A stretch of 64,000 bases of DNA from CAIKLP01 sp965279595 (GCA_965279595.1 OZ257246.1:2480001-2544000), one strand, 5' to 3'. Counted from the stretch's first letter, positions 45,155 through 54,045 are shown. Notes: a model not told the origin generated them from the letters alone. Translations and numbers: made by a program.

Positions 45155-45999
45155 GATTTAATTAATTCATCATAAATCATTCTGGAAAATTTGCTATAAA
45201 ATCTTTTTCCTCGAAAGCCCACAACCCACTGAATTCCTTTACTGCTATTGCTTAAAAATATTTCATCGGCAATATTCAAAGCATTTTCAGGAATGGTAGT
45301 TTCATGAATTTTAATCCCCATTTTTTGTGCCAATTGCAGTATATGCTTTCTCATTACTCCATTGATACAACCTTCCGTTAAAGCTGGGGTAAATATTTGT
45401 TGGTCTTTCACTAAAAATAAATTAGAACTGGTTGATTCTACTAAATTATTCTGTGAATTCAAGAGCAAACATTCATCTACTTGTAATTCTTTCGCATGCA
45501 CCCCAGACAATACATAAGGCAGGCTGTTATTGGTTTTAAAGGATGATAGGTTTCCGAAATCTTTTTTCGTTTCAGTATAAACATCAATGATTAATCCTTT
45601 TTTATTCCATTGGTAACCTTCTGTTTCTAATGGAGTGATTTCTATCAAATATTTAAAATTGGCTGACAATGGAGTATATAATCCTCCATCTTCTCTAAAA
45701 ACGGAGAACCTTATTCTAGCATCTTTAACAATTTTATTTTTTCTAGCTAAAGCCAAAATTTCAGATTCAATAAATTCTAAATTGAATGATTTATGAAAAT
45801 TAAATTTCAAAGCTTGCATGGCCTGAAACAGGCGCTCAGCATGCAATGGCAGCAAAGGTAATTTACCATCAATCATTCTTATTGATTCAAATAAACCATC
45901 ACCATACCTAAAGGCTCGGTTTTGAATATTAAAAACAAGTTCCTTATTTGGATAAATAGTTCCGTTGAGGTTAATGAGTAATTCAGAGGCGGTCATCAT
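45151..45999 (-). CDS. Class IV PLP aminotransferase (BCAT/ADC-lyase fold)
   Basis: The 282-residue protein has AFRYGDGLFESIRM near the N-terminus, the PLP lysine region SSFKTNNSLPYVLSG, and ECLLLNSQNNLVESTSSNLFLV, the fold-type IV signature. Members include branched-chain aminotransferase, D-amino-acid aminotransferase and 4-amino-4-deoxychorismate lyase (PabC); the short length favours the latter two. It precedes the pseudouridine synthase gene on the same strand by 17 bases downstream. Exact reaction open. Confidence 0.82.
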   Translation of the reverse strand: MMTASELLINLNGTIYPNKELVFNIQNRAFRYGDGLFESIRMIDGKLPLLPLHAERLFQAMQALKFNFHKSFNLEFIESEILALARKNKIVKDARIRFSVFREDGGLYTPLSANFKYLIEITPLETEGYQWNKKGLIIDVYTETKKDFGNLSSFKTNNSLPYVLSGVHAKELQVDECLLLNSQNNLVESTSSNLFLVKDQQIFTPALTEGCINGVMRKHILQLAQKMGIKIHETTIPENALNIADEIFLSNSSKGIQWVVGFRGKRFYSKFSRMIYDELIKS

Positions 46000-46016
46000 T
46001 TTTTCTGGTTGCTGAA

Positions 46017-47045
46017 TTATTCCATAGAACTGTATTTACGCCATTTATCTAAAAGCATTTGCATATCATTGGGCAAAGCTGCTTCAAATGCAATTTCCTT
46101 TTTTGTTTTGGGATGAATAAATCCAAGAGATTTGGCATGTAAACATTGACGTGGACAAATTGCGAAACAATTGTCAATAAACTGTTTATATTTTGTAAAG
46201 GTTGTACCCTTTAAAATTTTATCGCCTCCATAACTCGCATCATTAAACAATGGATGTCCGATATGTTGCATGTGCGCTCTGATTTGGTGTGTCCTTCCGG
46301 TTTCTAATTCACATTCAATCAAAGTAACATAATTCAATCGCTCTAAAACTTTGTAATGAGTGACCGACCATTTCCCTTTTTCTTCTGTTTCATAAATATC
46401 CATCACCCTTCTATCCTTCAAACTTCTACCAATATATCCTGAAACGGTTCCACCTTCTTCTAAATCACCCCAAACCAAAGCAATGTATTTACGGTGAATA
46501 CTATGATCAAAAAATTGTTTAGCCAAAGCAGTCATCGCTAATTCATTTTTACTAATCACTAATAAGCCTGAAGTATCTTTATCAATACGATGAACCAAAC
46601 CGGGTCTTGAATAATTGCCATTTAAATTAGGCAGATGTTCAAAATGATATGCCAATGCATGCACCAAAGTACCTGTATAATTATTAAATCCAGGGTGAAC
46701 AACCATTCCAGCAACCTTATTCACAATCACTACATCCTCATCTTCATAAATCAAATTCAATGGAATATTTTCAGGATAAATCTCTGTATCACGCGGAGGA
46801 TGAGGTAAAACAATGGAAATAACATCCAATGGTTTTACTTTATAACTCGACTTAACAGCTTTCTCGTTGACTAAAATGGTACCTGCTTCTGCCGCATTTT
46901 GAATTCTATTTCTTGATGCATTCTCTATTCTATTCATCAAGAATTTATCAATACGCAATAAGGATTGCCCCTTATCCACCACTAACCTAAAGTGTTCGTA
47001 TAAATCTTGTTCTTCGCCTTCGTTCAACAATTCGTCTTGCATCAT
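46017..47045 (-). CDS. RluA/RluD-family 23S rRNA pseudouridine synthase
   Basis: The 342-residue protein has an N-terminal S4 RNA-binding domain (LLRIDKFLMNRIENASRN) and the catalytic motif LVHRIDKDTSGLLVIS, whose Asp attacks the uracil. It also has ELETGRTHQIRAHMQHIGHPL. It modifies large-subunit rRNA uridines; RluD is the closest E. coli type by domain layout. It overlaps no other gene and is followed by the class IV aminotransferase gene. Confidence 0.92.
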   Translation of the reverse strand: MMQDELLNEGEEQDLYEHFRLVVDKGQSLLRIDKFLMNRIENASRNRIQNAAEAGTILVNEKAVKSSYKVKPLDVISIVLPHPPRDTEIYPENIPLNLIYEDEDVVIVNKVAGMVVHPGFNNYTGTLVHALAYHFEHLPNLNGNYSRPGLVHRIDKDTSGLLVISKNELAMTALAKQFFDHSIHRKYIALVWGDLEEGGTVSGYIGRSLKDRRVMDIYETEEKGKWSVTHYKVLERLNYVTLIECELETGRTHQIRAHMQHIGHPLFNDASYGGDKILKGTTFTKYKQFIDNCFAICPRQCLHAKSLGFIHPKTKKEIAFEAALPNDMQMLLDKWRKYSSME

Positions 47046-47223
47046 GCCACAAATATAAGCTATTCTATATCCGTACCAATGGGTATATAAAATACCCCAA
47101 GCTTGGGATAGTATTAAGTAATTATTTATTAGATATTTGAATGTGAAAAAATAATTCTTTGTTTGAATTTAAAATTTCAACATATTTAAATAATAGTAAT
47201 AAACTTAACTAAACTCTATTAGT

Positions 47224-48348
47224 ATGAAACTATTTAACAAAAAAACGATTACCCTTGCTGCTGTTCTTTCCATTTCGGTATTTGCAGGGAAGTCTTCATT
47301 TGCGCAAGAAGATGTAGCCAAAATGATTCAGGCTGGTGCGGCAGATGCAAGCAAATTAGTGGATGCCTATATCAGTCCTTTTGCTAAAGGTTTTGGTGCA
47401 GGTTTAAATGGAGGTTGGTATAACACTGCTAAACCGCATGGTTTAGGTCGTTTCGATGTAACTGTTTGCTTAAATGCAGCTTTTATTCCTGATGCAGATA
47501 AAGTGTATGATGCAACCAAATTAGGATTCCAAAAATTAACCATCAAAGCTGGAACTGGTCCTAATGGACAAACCATAGCTGGTGATTTAATTCCAACCAA
47601 TAATGCCATTTTTCAATTAAGAGCAGATGATCCAACTACTCCAACAGTTGATGAAAATGAAACCGTAGTTACTGAATTTGATGCGCCTCCAGGAACTGGT
47701 TTGGCTTATTCAGGTGCTCCAACTGCTCAAATATCAATCGGATTAATTAAACATACTGAATTAATGATTCGTTACATGCCAACCATTGCATTAGGTGATG
47801 CAGGTGATGTTGGTTTATTTGGTTTTGGTGTGAAACATGATTTCAAACAATGGATTCCGGGTATCAGCAAAATGCCATTTGATTTATCTGCATATTTCGG
47901 TTATACTAAATTTGATTTAAGCCTAGGTTTAGCTTTACCTGCTGAATCAGGTGTAAACAATCAAACTGGAAATACTTCAACTTATAAAAACCAAGCATTG
48001 GGAATGACTACTACCGCTACTACTTTTGGAGCTATTATCTCTAAAAAACTAGCTATATTAACTGTTTACGGTGGCTTGAATTACCAAATGAGCAAAACCA
48101 GTGTTTCCATGTCTGGAGATTACCCATTGACAGTTATTGAAACTCGCCCAACTGATATCAACTTCGGTCAAAAAGTAGTTTCTAAAATTACTGACCCTGT
48201 TGCTTTTGATGTAGAAGGTGCAAATGGAGTTAATGCAACTATTGGTGCTCGCTTAAAATTATTAATCTTGACTTTCCAAGGAAGTTATACATTCGCTAAA
48301 TATCCTTTAGCAACAGTAGGTGTTGGTTTAAACATTGACTGGAAATAA
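47224..48348 (+). CDS. DUF6588 outer-membrane-like protein
   Basis: The 374-residue protein has a signal peptide (LAAVLSISVFAGKSSFAQ) and the family opening DVAKMIQAGAADASKLVDAY, then KGFGAGLNGGWYNTAKPHG. The remainder has alternating beta segments ending in aromatic residues (for example LTVYGGLNYQMS and final VGVGLNIDWK), consistent with a beta-barrel or outer-membrane-associated protein of the DUF6588 type. Function unknown. It is monocistronic with a strong terminator. Confidence 0.8.
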   Translation: MKLFNKKTITLAAVLSISVFAGKSSFAQEDVAKMIQAGAADASKLVDAYISPFAKGFGAGLNGGWYNTAKPHGLGRFDVTVCLNAAFIPDADKVYDATKLGFQKLTIKAGTGPNGQTIAGDLIPTNNAIFQLRADDPTTPTVDENETVVTEFDAPPGTGLAYSGAPTAQISIGLIKHTELMIRYMPTIALGDAGDVGLFGFGVKHDFKQWIPGISKMPFDLSAYFGYTKFDLSLGLALPAESGVNNQTGNTSTYKNQALGMTTTATTFGAIISKKLAILTVYGGLNYQMSKTSVSMSGDYPLTVIETRPTDINFGQKVVSKITDPVAFDVEGANGVNATIGARLKLLILTFQGSYTFAKYPLATVGVGLNIDWK

Positions 48349-48373
48349 AATTGGTACCTAACCAATCACGTAG

Positions 48374-48409
48374 AACGCCTGACTCTATTGAGTTGGGCGT
48401 TTTGCTTTT
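48374..48409 (+). terminator. Rho-independent terminator after the DUF6588 gene
   Basis: An 11-bp stem (48375-48385 with 48390-48400, including G-U pairs) around a TATT loop is followed by TTTTGCTTTT. Confidence 0.87.
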
Positions 48410-48476
48410 AGGAAAATGTGGAATTTAAAGAATAAGCATTTACATTTACGTATCATTTATCTGCTCCATAAATTCT

Positions 48477-49355
48477 ATGTTTATTTATTCTCCTATTGAA
48501 AAAATTGAATTTCAAGTACCTAATGGATATGAACTTTTTATCAAAAGAGATGATCGCATACACCCTTTTATTTCAGGCAATAAATGGAGAAAACTGAAAT
48601 ACCTTTTAGCTAAAGCCACCGCTGAAAAAAAAACAAAATTAGTAACTTTTGGAGGCGCTTATTCCAATCACCTTTTGGCTACAGCTTGCGCTGGGGCTAG
48701 CTTTGGCTTTCAAACAGTAGGTATAGTGAGAGGAGAAGAAAATGCACAACTCAATCCGGTTTTGTTTTTATGTAAACAATTTGGAATGGAAATTATTTAC
48801 ATCGATCGAACTACTTATTTAGAGAAAGAAAAATATTACAACAGCCATTATCAAAATGATTCCTCAGCATTTTTTATTGATGAAGGAGGTAAATCTAAAG
48901 AAGCCATCAAAGGTTGCGCAGAATTAATGGTGGAGTTGGATCAAAACTATGACCACATACTTTTAGCAACTGGTACTGGCAGCACCTTATGTGGAATTAT
49001 TGAAGGAGTCAAACAACATCCTATATTTATTAGCCATGTACATTCCATCATCATCCATAAAGAATTTGAAGAAATAAAAAATTATTGTGAAGAAGAAACT
49101 GATTCCAGCAATTATACAATACATCCTAATTATCATTTAGGAGGCTATGCTAAAACCAATAAAGAATTGATTGCTTTTATGCAAAACTTTCATCAGCATA
49201 CAGGCATTTTATTAGATCCTGTTTATACTGGAAAAATGATGATGGCAACTTATGATTTAATGCAACAAAATTATTTCGCTCCAAACAGTAAAATATTAGT
49301 CATACATACTGGCGGATTAATGGGGATTTTAGGAATGCAAGAAAAGTTCCAATAA
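48477..49355 (+). CDS. PLP-dependent ACC deaminase/D-cysteine desulfhydrase-like protein
   Basis: The 292-residue fold-type II PLP enzyme has the lysine in ISGNKWRKLKYLL, VTFGGAYSNHLLATACAG as the substrate-carboxylate loop, and the phosphate loop LATGTGSTLCGII. The family includes 1-aminocyclopropane-1-carboxylate deaminase and D-cysteine desulfhydrase; many Bacteroidota copies have unproven substrates. It is slightly shorter than plant-associated ACC deaminases. The gene stands alone before lat. Confidence 0.85.
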   Translation: MFIYSPIEKIEFQVPNGYELFIKRDDRIHPFISGNKWRKLKYLLAKATAEKKTKLVTFGGAYSNHLLATACAGASFGFQTVGIVRGEENAQLNPVLFLCKQFGMEIIYIDRTTYLEKEKYYNSHYQNDSSAFFIDEGGKSKEAIKGCAELMVELDQNYDHILLATGTGSTLCGIIEGVKQHPIFISHVHSIIIHKEFEEIKNYCEEETDSSNYTIHPNYHLGGYAKTNKELIAFMQNFHQHTGILLDPVYTGKMMMATYDLMQQNYFAPNSKILVIHTGGLMGILGMQEKFQ

Positions 49356-49485
49356 ATGCATTCCATTTTTTGCTGAAATAGCCAATCATTTCAGAAGCAA
49401 TTACTTAAATCAAAATAGCAATAAGAAAAAACTTCCAAAGTTGAGGATTTGTGAGCAAAAGGGGGATTTCTGTACTTATTTTGCC

Positions 49486-49493
49486 TAATTTTG
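49486..49493 (+). promoter_or_regulatory. -7 promoter box (TAATTTTG) for lat
   Basis: It matches TAnnTTTG, 21 nt before the ATG at 49515. Confidence 0.5.
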
Positions 49494-49514
49494 TAAAAAA
49501 CAATCTACAATTTT

Positions 49515-50846
49515 ATGCAAAAGGCAATGATTTCACCTAACCAAGTTCAAGAGACTTTAAGTAAACACATTTTAGCTGATGGCTATGATATGGTGTTCGA
49601 CATGGAGAAAAGTGAAGGCGTATGGATATATGATAATAAAAACAAAAAGAAATTATTGGATTTCTTTACTTGTTTTGCGTCTGTACCATTGGGTTACAAT
49701 CATCCAAAAATGATTCATGATGAAGAATTCAAAAAGAATTTAATGTTAGCAGCATTAACCAATCCTTCGAATTCTGATATCTATACTTCACAGTATGCAC
49801 AATTTGTAGAGACTTTCTCACAAGTAGGTATTCCAAGTTATTTACCACATGCATTTTTTATTGCAGGTGGTTCATTGGCAATTGAGAATGCATTGAAAAC
49901 TGCAATGGATTGGAAAGTGCAAAAGAATTTTCAAAAAGGATATACACATGAAAAAGGTTTTAAAATAATTCATTTTGAACAAGCTTTTCATGGTCGCTCG
50001 GGTTATACCTTAAGCTTAACCAATACCTTACCTGATAAAACCAAATGGTTTGCAAAGTTTGATTGGCCAAGGGTTTCCAACCCAATGATGAAGTTCCCTT
50101 ATACAGATGCTAATCATGAAGATTTATTGCGTCGTGAAGAAATTTCTATCAAACAAATTAAAACTGCTTTTGCAGAAAATAAAGACGATATCTGTGCCAT
50201 CATCATTGAACCTATTCAATCAGAAGGTGGTGACAACCATTTCCGTCAAGAGTTTTTAGAAAAACTAAGAACATTAGCTGATGAAAATGAGTGTTTATTA
50301 ATTTATGATGAAGTTCAAAGTGGTGTAGGTTTAACTGGTAAGTTTTGGGCACATGAACATTTTGGTGCTAAAGCTAGACCAGATATTTTAGCCTTCGGAA
50401 AAAAGATGCAAGTATGCGGAATATTAGCAGGTACTAAAGTTGATGAAATTGAAACCAATGTATTTAAAGTAAGCTCAAGAATTAATTCTACTTGGGGTGG
50501 AAATTTAGTAGATATGGTACGTTCATCTAAAATCATGGAAATCATGAGAGAAGATAACTTAATGGATAATGCTGCAAATGTTGGTGAATATTTACAAGAT
50601 CGCTTATTAGATATATCTCATAAAAACAATAAAATTAGCAATGTTCGTGGTAAAGGATTGATGACTGCTTTTGATTTCCCTAATAAAGATATGCGTGATC
50701 GTTTTGTAACGAAAGGAATGGAAGAAAATGTAATGTTTTTAGGTTGCGGAAACCAAACTATCCGTTTCAGACCGGCATTAACTATGGAGAAACAACATGT
50801 TGATATGGGATTGGAAATACTTGAAAAAATAATTTCAAAATTCTAA
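49515..50846 (+). CDS. lat: L-lysine 6-transaminase
   Basis: The 443-residue class III aminotransferase opens with SPNQVQETLSKHILADGYD, a signature of lysine 6-transaminase. It has FHGRSGYTLSLTNT, the PLP aspartate in LLIYDEVQSGVGLTG, and the PLP lysine in AFGKKMQVCGI. The ending RFRPALTMEKQHVDMG is also family-like. It moves the epsilon-amino group of lysine to 2-oxoglutarate, giving aminoadipate semialdehyde in lysine breakdown. It ends in a terminator at about 50859-50902. Confidence 0.92.
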   Translation: MQKAMISPNQVQETLSKHILADGYDMVFDMEKSEGVWIYDNKNKKKLLDFFTCFASVPLGYNHPKMIHDEEFKKNLMLAALTNPSNSDIYTSQYAQFVETFSQVGIPSYLPHAFFIAGGSLAIENALKTAMDWKVQKNFQKGYTHEKGFKIIHFEQAFHGRSGYTLSLTNTLPDKTKWFAKFDWPRVSNPMMKFPYTDANHEDLLRREEISIKQIKTAFAENKDDICAIIIEPIQSEGGDNHFRQEFLEKLRTLADENECLLIYDEVQSGVGLTGKFWAHEHFGAKARPDILAFGKKMQVCGILAGTKVDEIETNVFKVSSRINSTWGGNLVDMVRSSKIMEIMREDNLMDNAANVGEYLQDRLLDISHKNNKISNVRGKGLMTAFDFPNKDMRDRFVTKGMEENVMFLGCGNQTIRFRPALTMEKQHVDMGLEILEKIISKF

Positions 50847-50858
50847 ATTTTCTTGAAG

Positions 50859-50902
50859 TGCAAGGAAACCTATTTGTACTAGGGTTTTCTTGTGCTTTTT
50901 GG
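50859..50902 (+). terminator. Long-stem terminator after lat
   Basis: GTGCAAGGAAACCTA pairs, with a few G-U and bulged positions, to TAGGGTTTTCTTGTGC, followed by TTTTT. Confidence 0.75.
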
Positions 50903-51332
50903 AATAATTTTAAATTTTAAATTTTGAATGTTAATTGAATAATTTTTGAATTAGGTAAATCATATGTTAATTAACCTATGTAGTCCAATTAACAGATACT
51001 TCCTTCAACACACTCAAACCCACGAAGCCCCATTAGCTAATTAAGCGCTTAGCAACCTTCATCGCAGCATCAACACATTAACACATTAACACATCAACAC
51101 ACTCTCCCATCAACACACTCAAACCCACGAAGCCCCTATTAGCTAATTAGCTAATCAGCAAATTAGCTAATTAAGTTCTTAGCAATCTACAACGCAGCAT
51201 CAACACATTATCACATCATCACATCAACACATCATCACATCATCACATTCGCTTCCCAAAAAGGCAATTTGCTAATCACCTCATTAACGAATTCATGTTT
51301 TTTTTTATTATTTTTAATAATAGTTAGCAATT
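50903..51332 (+). repeat. Gene-free repeat region: two tandem copies of a ~105-bp unit
   Basis: Unit 1 starts at 51006 and unit 2 at 51111; both open with the same 26 bases (CAACACACTCAAACCCACGA, then AGCCCC). Each then has ATTAGCTAATTA motifs, a CTTAGCAA(C/T) block, GCAGCATCAACACATTA and a run of ACACAT(C/T)A repeats. Unit 2 is longer, with extra TAGCTAAT and ATCATCAC steps up to about 51250. I see no coding frame. Position 50903-51005 holds only AT-rich sequence with the palindrome-like TTAATTAACC. Confidence 0.75.
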
Positions 51333-51923
51333 ATGAACAAAACTGTTTTAACAACAATCTCTTTTTTTATACTAATTATTACAACTTCTGTTTCTTGCAA
51401 TAAATCAACTACATGCCCAGACCCAACTCAACAAACATTTATCCTTTCTGCGGGAGATTTATCATATATTCCTTATGAAAACGGAAGCACTATTAAATGC
51501 CTCTTTAATGAGAAAGATACTGTAACTGCCTATTTGGATACGATAAGTTATGATTATTACATGCAGACCTGTTGCAACAATGACCCATGCCGGGTAACCA
51601 ATGAGTACACCTATCAAGTCAAGGAATTATTATTTAAAGAGAATCAATTCAATGATGATTTTCTTAAAATTAAACTAATAAAAACTTCTGGAAATTCTAT
51701 TAATTTAAACTTTCAATTTTACAACGCACCTATATTAAAGGATTATACAATAAAACAATTAGGATTAGGTATTTTTTTAAAAATAGATGGGATAACTTAT
51801 AATGATATTTTAATTGGTTCAACTTATGGTGAACCTCCTGAAGATTCAATATTCTATAGCAAACGTTATGGTTTAATTAGAGTTATATATAGAAAAAAGT
51901 TAGTTTATAAACGAGTTTTATGA
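51333..51923 (+). CDS. Lipoprotein paralogue 1 (196 residues)
   Basis: The first of three lipoproteins of identical length. It has a lipoprotein signal (FFILIITTSVSCNKST), a Cys-Pro near residue 28-29, SYIPYENGSTIKC near 45-57, and the shared end FLKIDGITYNDILI followed by SIFYSKRYGLIRV. These last two blocks recur in both neighbours. It is probably surface or periplasm-anchored; no domain is recognised. Its TGA overlaps the ATG of a tiny following frame. Confidence 0.75.
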   Translation: MNKTVLTTISFFILIITTSVSCNKSTTCPDPTQQTFILSAGDLSYIPYENGSTIKCLFNEKDTVTAYLDTISYDYYMQTCCNNDPCRVTNEYTYQVKELLFKENQFNDDFLKIKLIKTSGNSINLNFQFYNAPILKDYTIKQLGLGIFLKIDGITYNDILIGSTYGEPPEDSIFYSKRYGLIRVIYRKKLVYKRVL

Positions 51924-52030
51924 AAAGACTTTTATTTATAATATTAATATTTTCATCAGATTTAGCCAATGGTCAACACGGAAAATTGTCTTTGCCAGAA
52001 GCAAATAAAATAACACCATTTAATGATTAA
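51920..52030 (+). CDS. 36-residue secreted peptide or lipoprotein remnant
   Basis: The ATG overlaps the stop of lipoprotein 1 (ATGA). It encodes a signal-like start (MKRLLFIILIFSSDLANGQ) and 17 further residues ending TPFND. Its opening MKRL resembles the next lipoprotein, so this may be a truncated duplicate start rather than a functional peptide. Confidence 0.35.
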   Translation: MKRLLFIILIFSSDLANGQHGKLSLPEANKITPFND

Positions 52031-52056
52031 GTTTCCAACTTACATGAACAAATAAA

Positions 52057-52647
52057 ATGAAAAGACTTAGAAACTTTTTCCTAGTTTCAATTTTGACTTT
52101 GTTCGAGTTTTCTTGCTATACTGGAGAGTTGGAATGCCCGATAGAATATGAAACTCAAAATTTAATGCCTGAAGATATTGCATTCTTTCCCTATGTTAAA
52201 GGAGATACTTTAAAATGCAATATAGATTCAATAGATAATATAATTTGTATTGATGACACTGCATTAACTACAAGAGACTCGATTGCTTTCCCTGGTTATA
52301 ACCCAGATTGCGGACCAAATAAGATTCTAGATTCCGAAAGAAGAACTGTTACATTCTTTACAAAAGATACACATGAAAAGGTATTTTCGATTGGCATCGG
52401 TCTTTATCCAAGCAGCCAATTGAATTCTGGGTTATCACTAAAACTCAATTCTTATGTGCCTACAATAAACAGTTTTGAGCTTAATTTTTCTATCTATTCA
52501 TTAGGAAAAACTGAAACAATTAATGGTGTTTTATATACTGATTTAATAATTTTTCAGTTTAGCGATTCAATATATTTTTATAGTAAAAGTAAAGGGTTAA
52601 TTAAAATTATTGTGAATTCAAAAGCTATTTTCCAAATCACTCCTTGA
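52057..52647 (+). CDS. Lipoprotein paralogue 2 (196 residues)
   Basis: It has a lipoprotein signal (FFLVSILTLFEFSCYTG), then ECPIEYE, AFFPYVKGDTLKC and the shared ending INGVLYTDLIIF and SIYFYSKSKGLIKIIV. The spacing of these blocks matches paralogues 1 and 3, although overall identity is low. Extra cysteines (for example NPDCGPNK near residue 90) align with a variable cysteine region in the other two. It overlaps paralogue 3 by four bases. Function unknown. Confidence 0.75.
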   Translation: MKRLRNFFLVSILTLFEFSCYTGELECPIEYETQNLMPEDIAFFPYVKGDTLKCNIDSIDNIICIDDTALTTRDSIAFPGYNPDCGPNKILDSERRTVTFFTKDTHEKVFSIGIGLYPSSQLNSGLSLKLNSYVPTINSFELNFSIYSLGKTETINGVLYTDLIIFQFSDSIYFYSKSKGLIKIIVNSKAIFQITP

Positions 52648-53234
52648 AAAAAGTAGCAATTGTTTTTTGTTTTGTAGTTATTTCAATTACTATATCTTCT
52701 TGTAATATTGGAGGCTCACCCTGTGGACCTAAAGAAGTTGTAGATGTAAAATTAACCGATATTGATAAATCATTTTATCCTTATGTTGGGAATGATACCT
52801 TAAAATATATAGATAAATTTAATGATTCCATAAAACTATTTGCAAATCTAATTGATTCCATCAATTTTAATGAGGGATTTGGAGGTGGAGGAGATTGTGG
52901 AGATGATGGCGTTTATCAACTGGAACAATATAGGCAATCGTTTTATTTGGGTAGTGTTAAATATTTAGAAGTTTCCATTTCTACAGCAAAATATAATTCG
53001 TTAATTATCAATGTCAGATTAAATGGTTCTGTCAATTCGGAATTGTATAAAATATATTTTAATCCTAATGAAAGTCTTCAAACAATGACCATTGATGGTG
53101 TTTTTTATGATGACCTATTAATTAGTTGTGATTTACCACCATGTGTAAACAATGGCATAGAAATATTTTATTCAAAATCTAAAGGAATAATTAAATTGGT
53201 TGATAATTTTAATACTATTTTTCAAGTATTATAA
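52644..53234 (+). CDS. Lipoprotein paralogue 3 (196 residues)
   Basis: It starts at a TTG overlapping the TGA of paralogue 2. It has signal IVFCFVVISITISSCNIG, SPCGPKE, SFYPYVGNDTLKY, a glycine-rich GFGGGGDCGDDG insert near residue 80, then the shared ending TIDGVFYDDLLIS and IEIFYSKSKGIIKLV. The triplet probably arose by tandem duplication and diverged. A frame without a start codon continues after its stop codon. Confidence 0.72.
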   Translation: MKKVAIVFCFVVISITISSCNIGGSPCGPKEVVDVKLTDIDKSFYPYVGNDTLKYIDKFNDSIKLFANLIDSINFNEGFGGGGDCGDDGVYQLEQYRQSFYLGSVKYLEVSISTAKYNSLIINVRLNGSVNSELYKIYFNPNESLQTMTIDGVFYDDLLISCDLPPCVNNGIEIFYSKSKGIIKLVDNFNTIFQVL

Positions 53235-53426
53235 AAAACAAATTATAATCGCCCTTATATTTATAAACAATCTTTATGTCAAAAAGGCAAGTACACTGAA
53301 ACCTATAATCTTAATTTCACTCACCAACTTACAGATTTGATAGAAGATTATAGTTACCAGAGTAATTTTATAAGTATTACAAATTCAAAATTAATAATAG
53401 ACCACGAAAAAGATTTTATTCAGTAA
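53235..53426 (+). pseudogene. Start-less reading frame after lipoprotein 3
   Basis: In the same frame as lipoprotein 3, 63 codons (NRPYIYKQSLCQKGKYTE onward to HEKDFIQ) run to TAA with no start codon. It could be the 3' end of a deleted gene or a chance open stretch in AT-rich DNA. The rest up to 53544 contains no gene, only the repeat at 53480-53537. Confidence 0.3.
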
Positions 53427-53479
53427 ATGAAATGTTTAACCAAAGAGTTATATTTATTGTTTAATACACAAATTAGTAA

Positions 53480-53537
53480 TAAAGCACTTCGCAACCCACA
53501 TAGCACAATCAACACATCAACACATTAACACATTTAA
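53480..53537 (+). repeat. Dispersed repeat copy, direct orientation to 51006-51250
   Basis: AAAGCACTTCGCAACCCACA, then TAGCA and CAATCAACACATCAACACAT with TAACACATTT. It aligns with the CTTAGCAACC...GCAGCATCAACACATTAACAC part of the 51.0-kb units at roughly four of five positions. With them it brackets the lipoprotein triplet. Confidence 0.65.
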
Positions 53538-53544
53538 GGAAACC

Positions 53545-54045
53545 ATGAAAAAAACCCTTCTCCTAATCTTGTTTTTAACAACCACTCAGCAATTTGTTCA
53601 AGCACAAGGTAGTATGTTAAAAACCAAATACCACCAATTTGATTTTTGGTTGGGGAAATGGGATGTTTATAAATTTGGGACGGATACCATTGTAGGTAAA
53701 AGTCATATTGAAAGCATCATAGATAGTGTGGGAGTTTTGGAAAACTATTCAGTAGTGAAGGGCAAATATGTAGGTAAAAGTTTGAACAAATTCAATCCGA
53801 ATAAAAAACGCTGGGAACAATACTGGATAGACAATTCAGGCTTGACCCTCTTTTTATCAGGCAATTTGATTGATGGTAAAATGGTTATGGATGATGCAGA
53901 AATGGGTGATGCAAAAGCTGGATTGAACCAAATAGTTTGGGAGAAAATGAAGAATGGCTCCGTGCGACAAACTTGGAATATGAGTAATGATAATGGAAAA
54001 ACCTGGACTGTTTTATTTGATGGAGAATACAAAAAAAGCAAATAA
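53545..54045 (+). CDS. Secreted DUF1579-like protein
   Basis: The 166-residue protein has a signal peptide (LLLILFLTTTQQFVQAQ) and then FDFWLGKWDVYKFG, GKSHIESIIDSVGVLENY and KKRWEQYWIDNSGLT, a pattern seen in DUF1579-type proteins, which have a lipocalin-like barrel. No enzymatic role is known. The ATG follows directly after the dispersed repeat, so the repeat forms its 5' region. DUF1801 follows two bases later. Confidence 0.78.
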   Translation: MKKTLLLILFLTTTQQFVQAQGSMLKTKYHQFDFWLGKWDVYKFGTDTIVGKSHIESIIDSVGVLENYSVVKGKYVGKSLNKFNPNKKRWEQYWIDNSGLTLFLSGNLIDGKMVMDDAEMGDAKAGLNQIVWEKMKNGSVRQTWNMSNDNGKTWTVLFDGEYKKSK

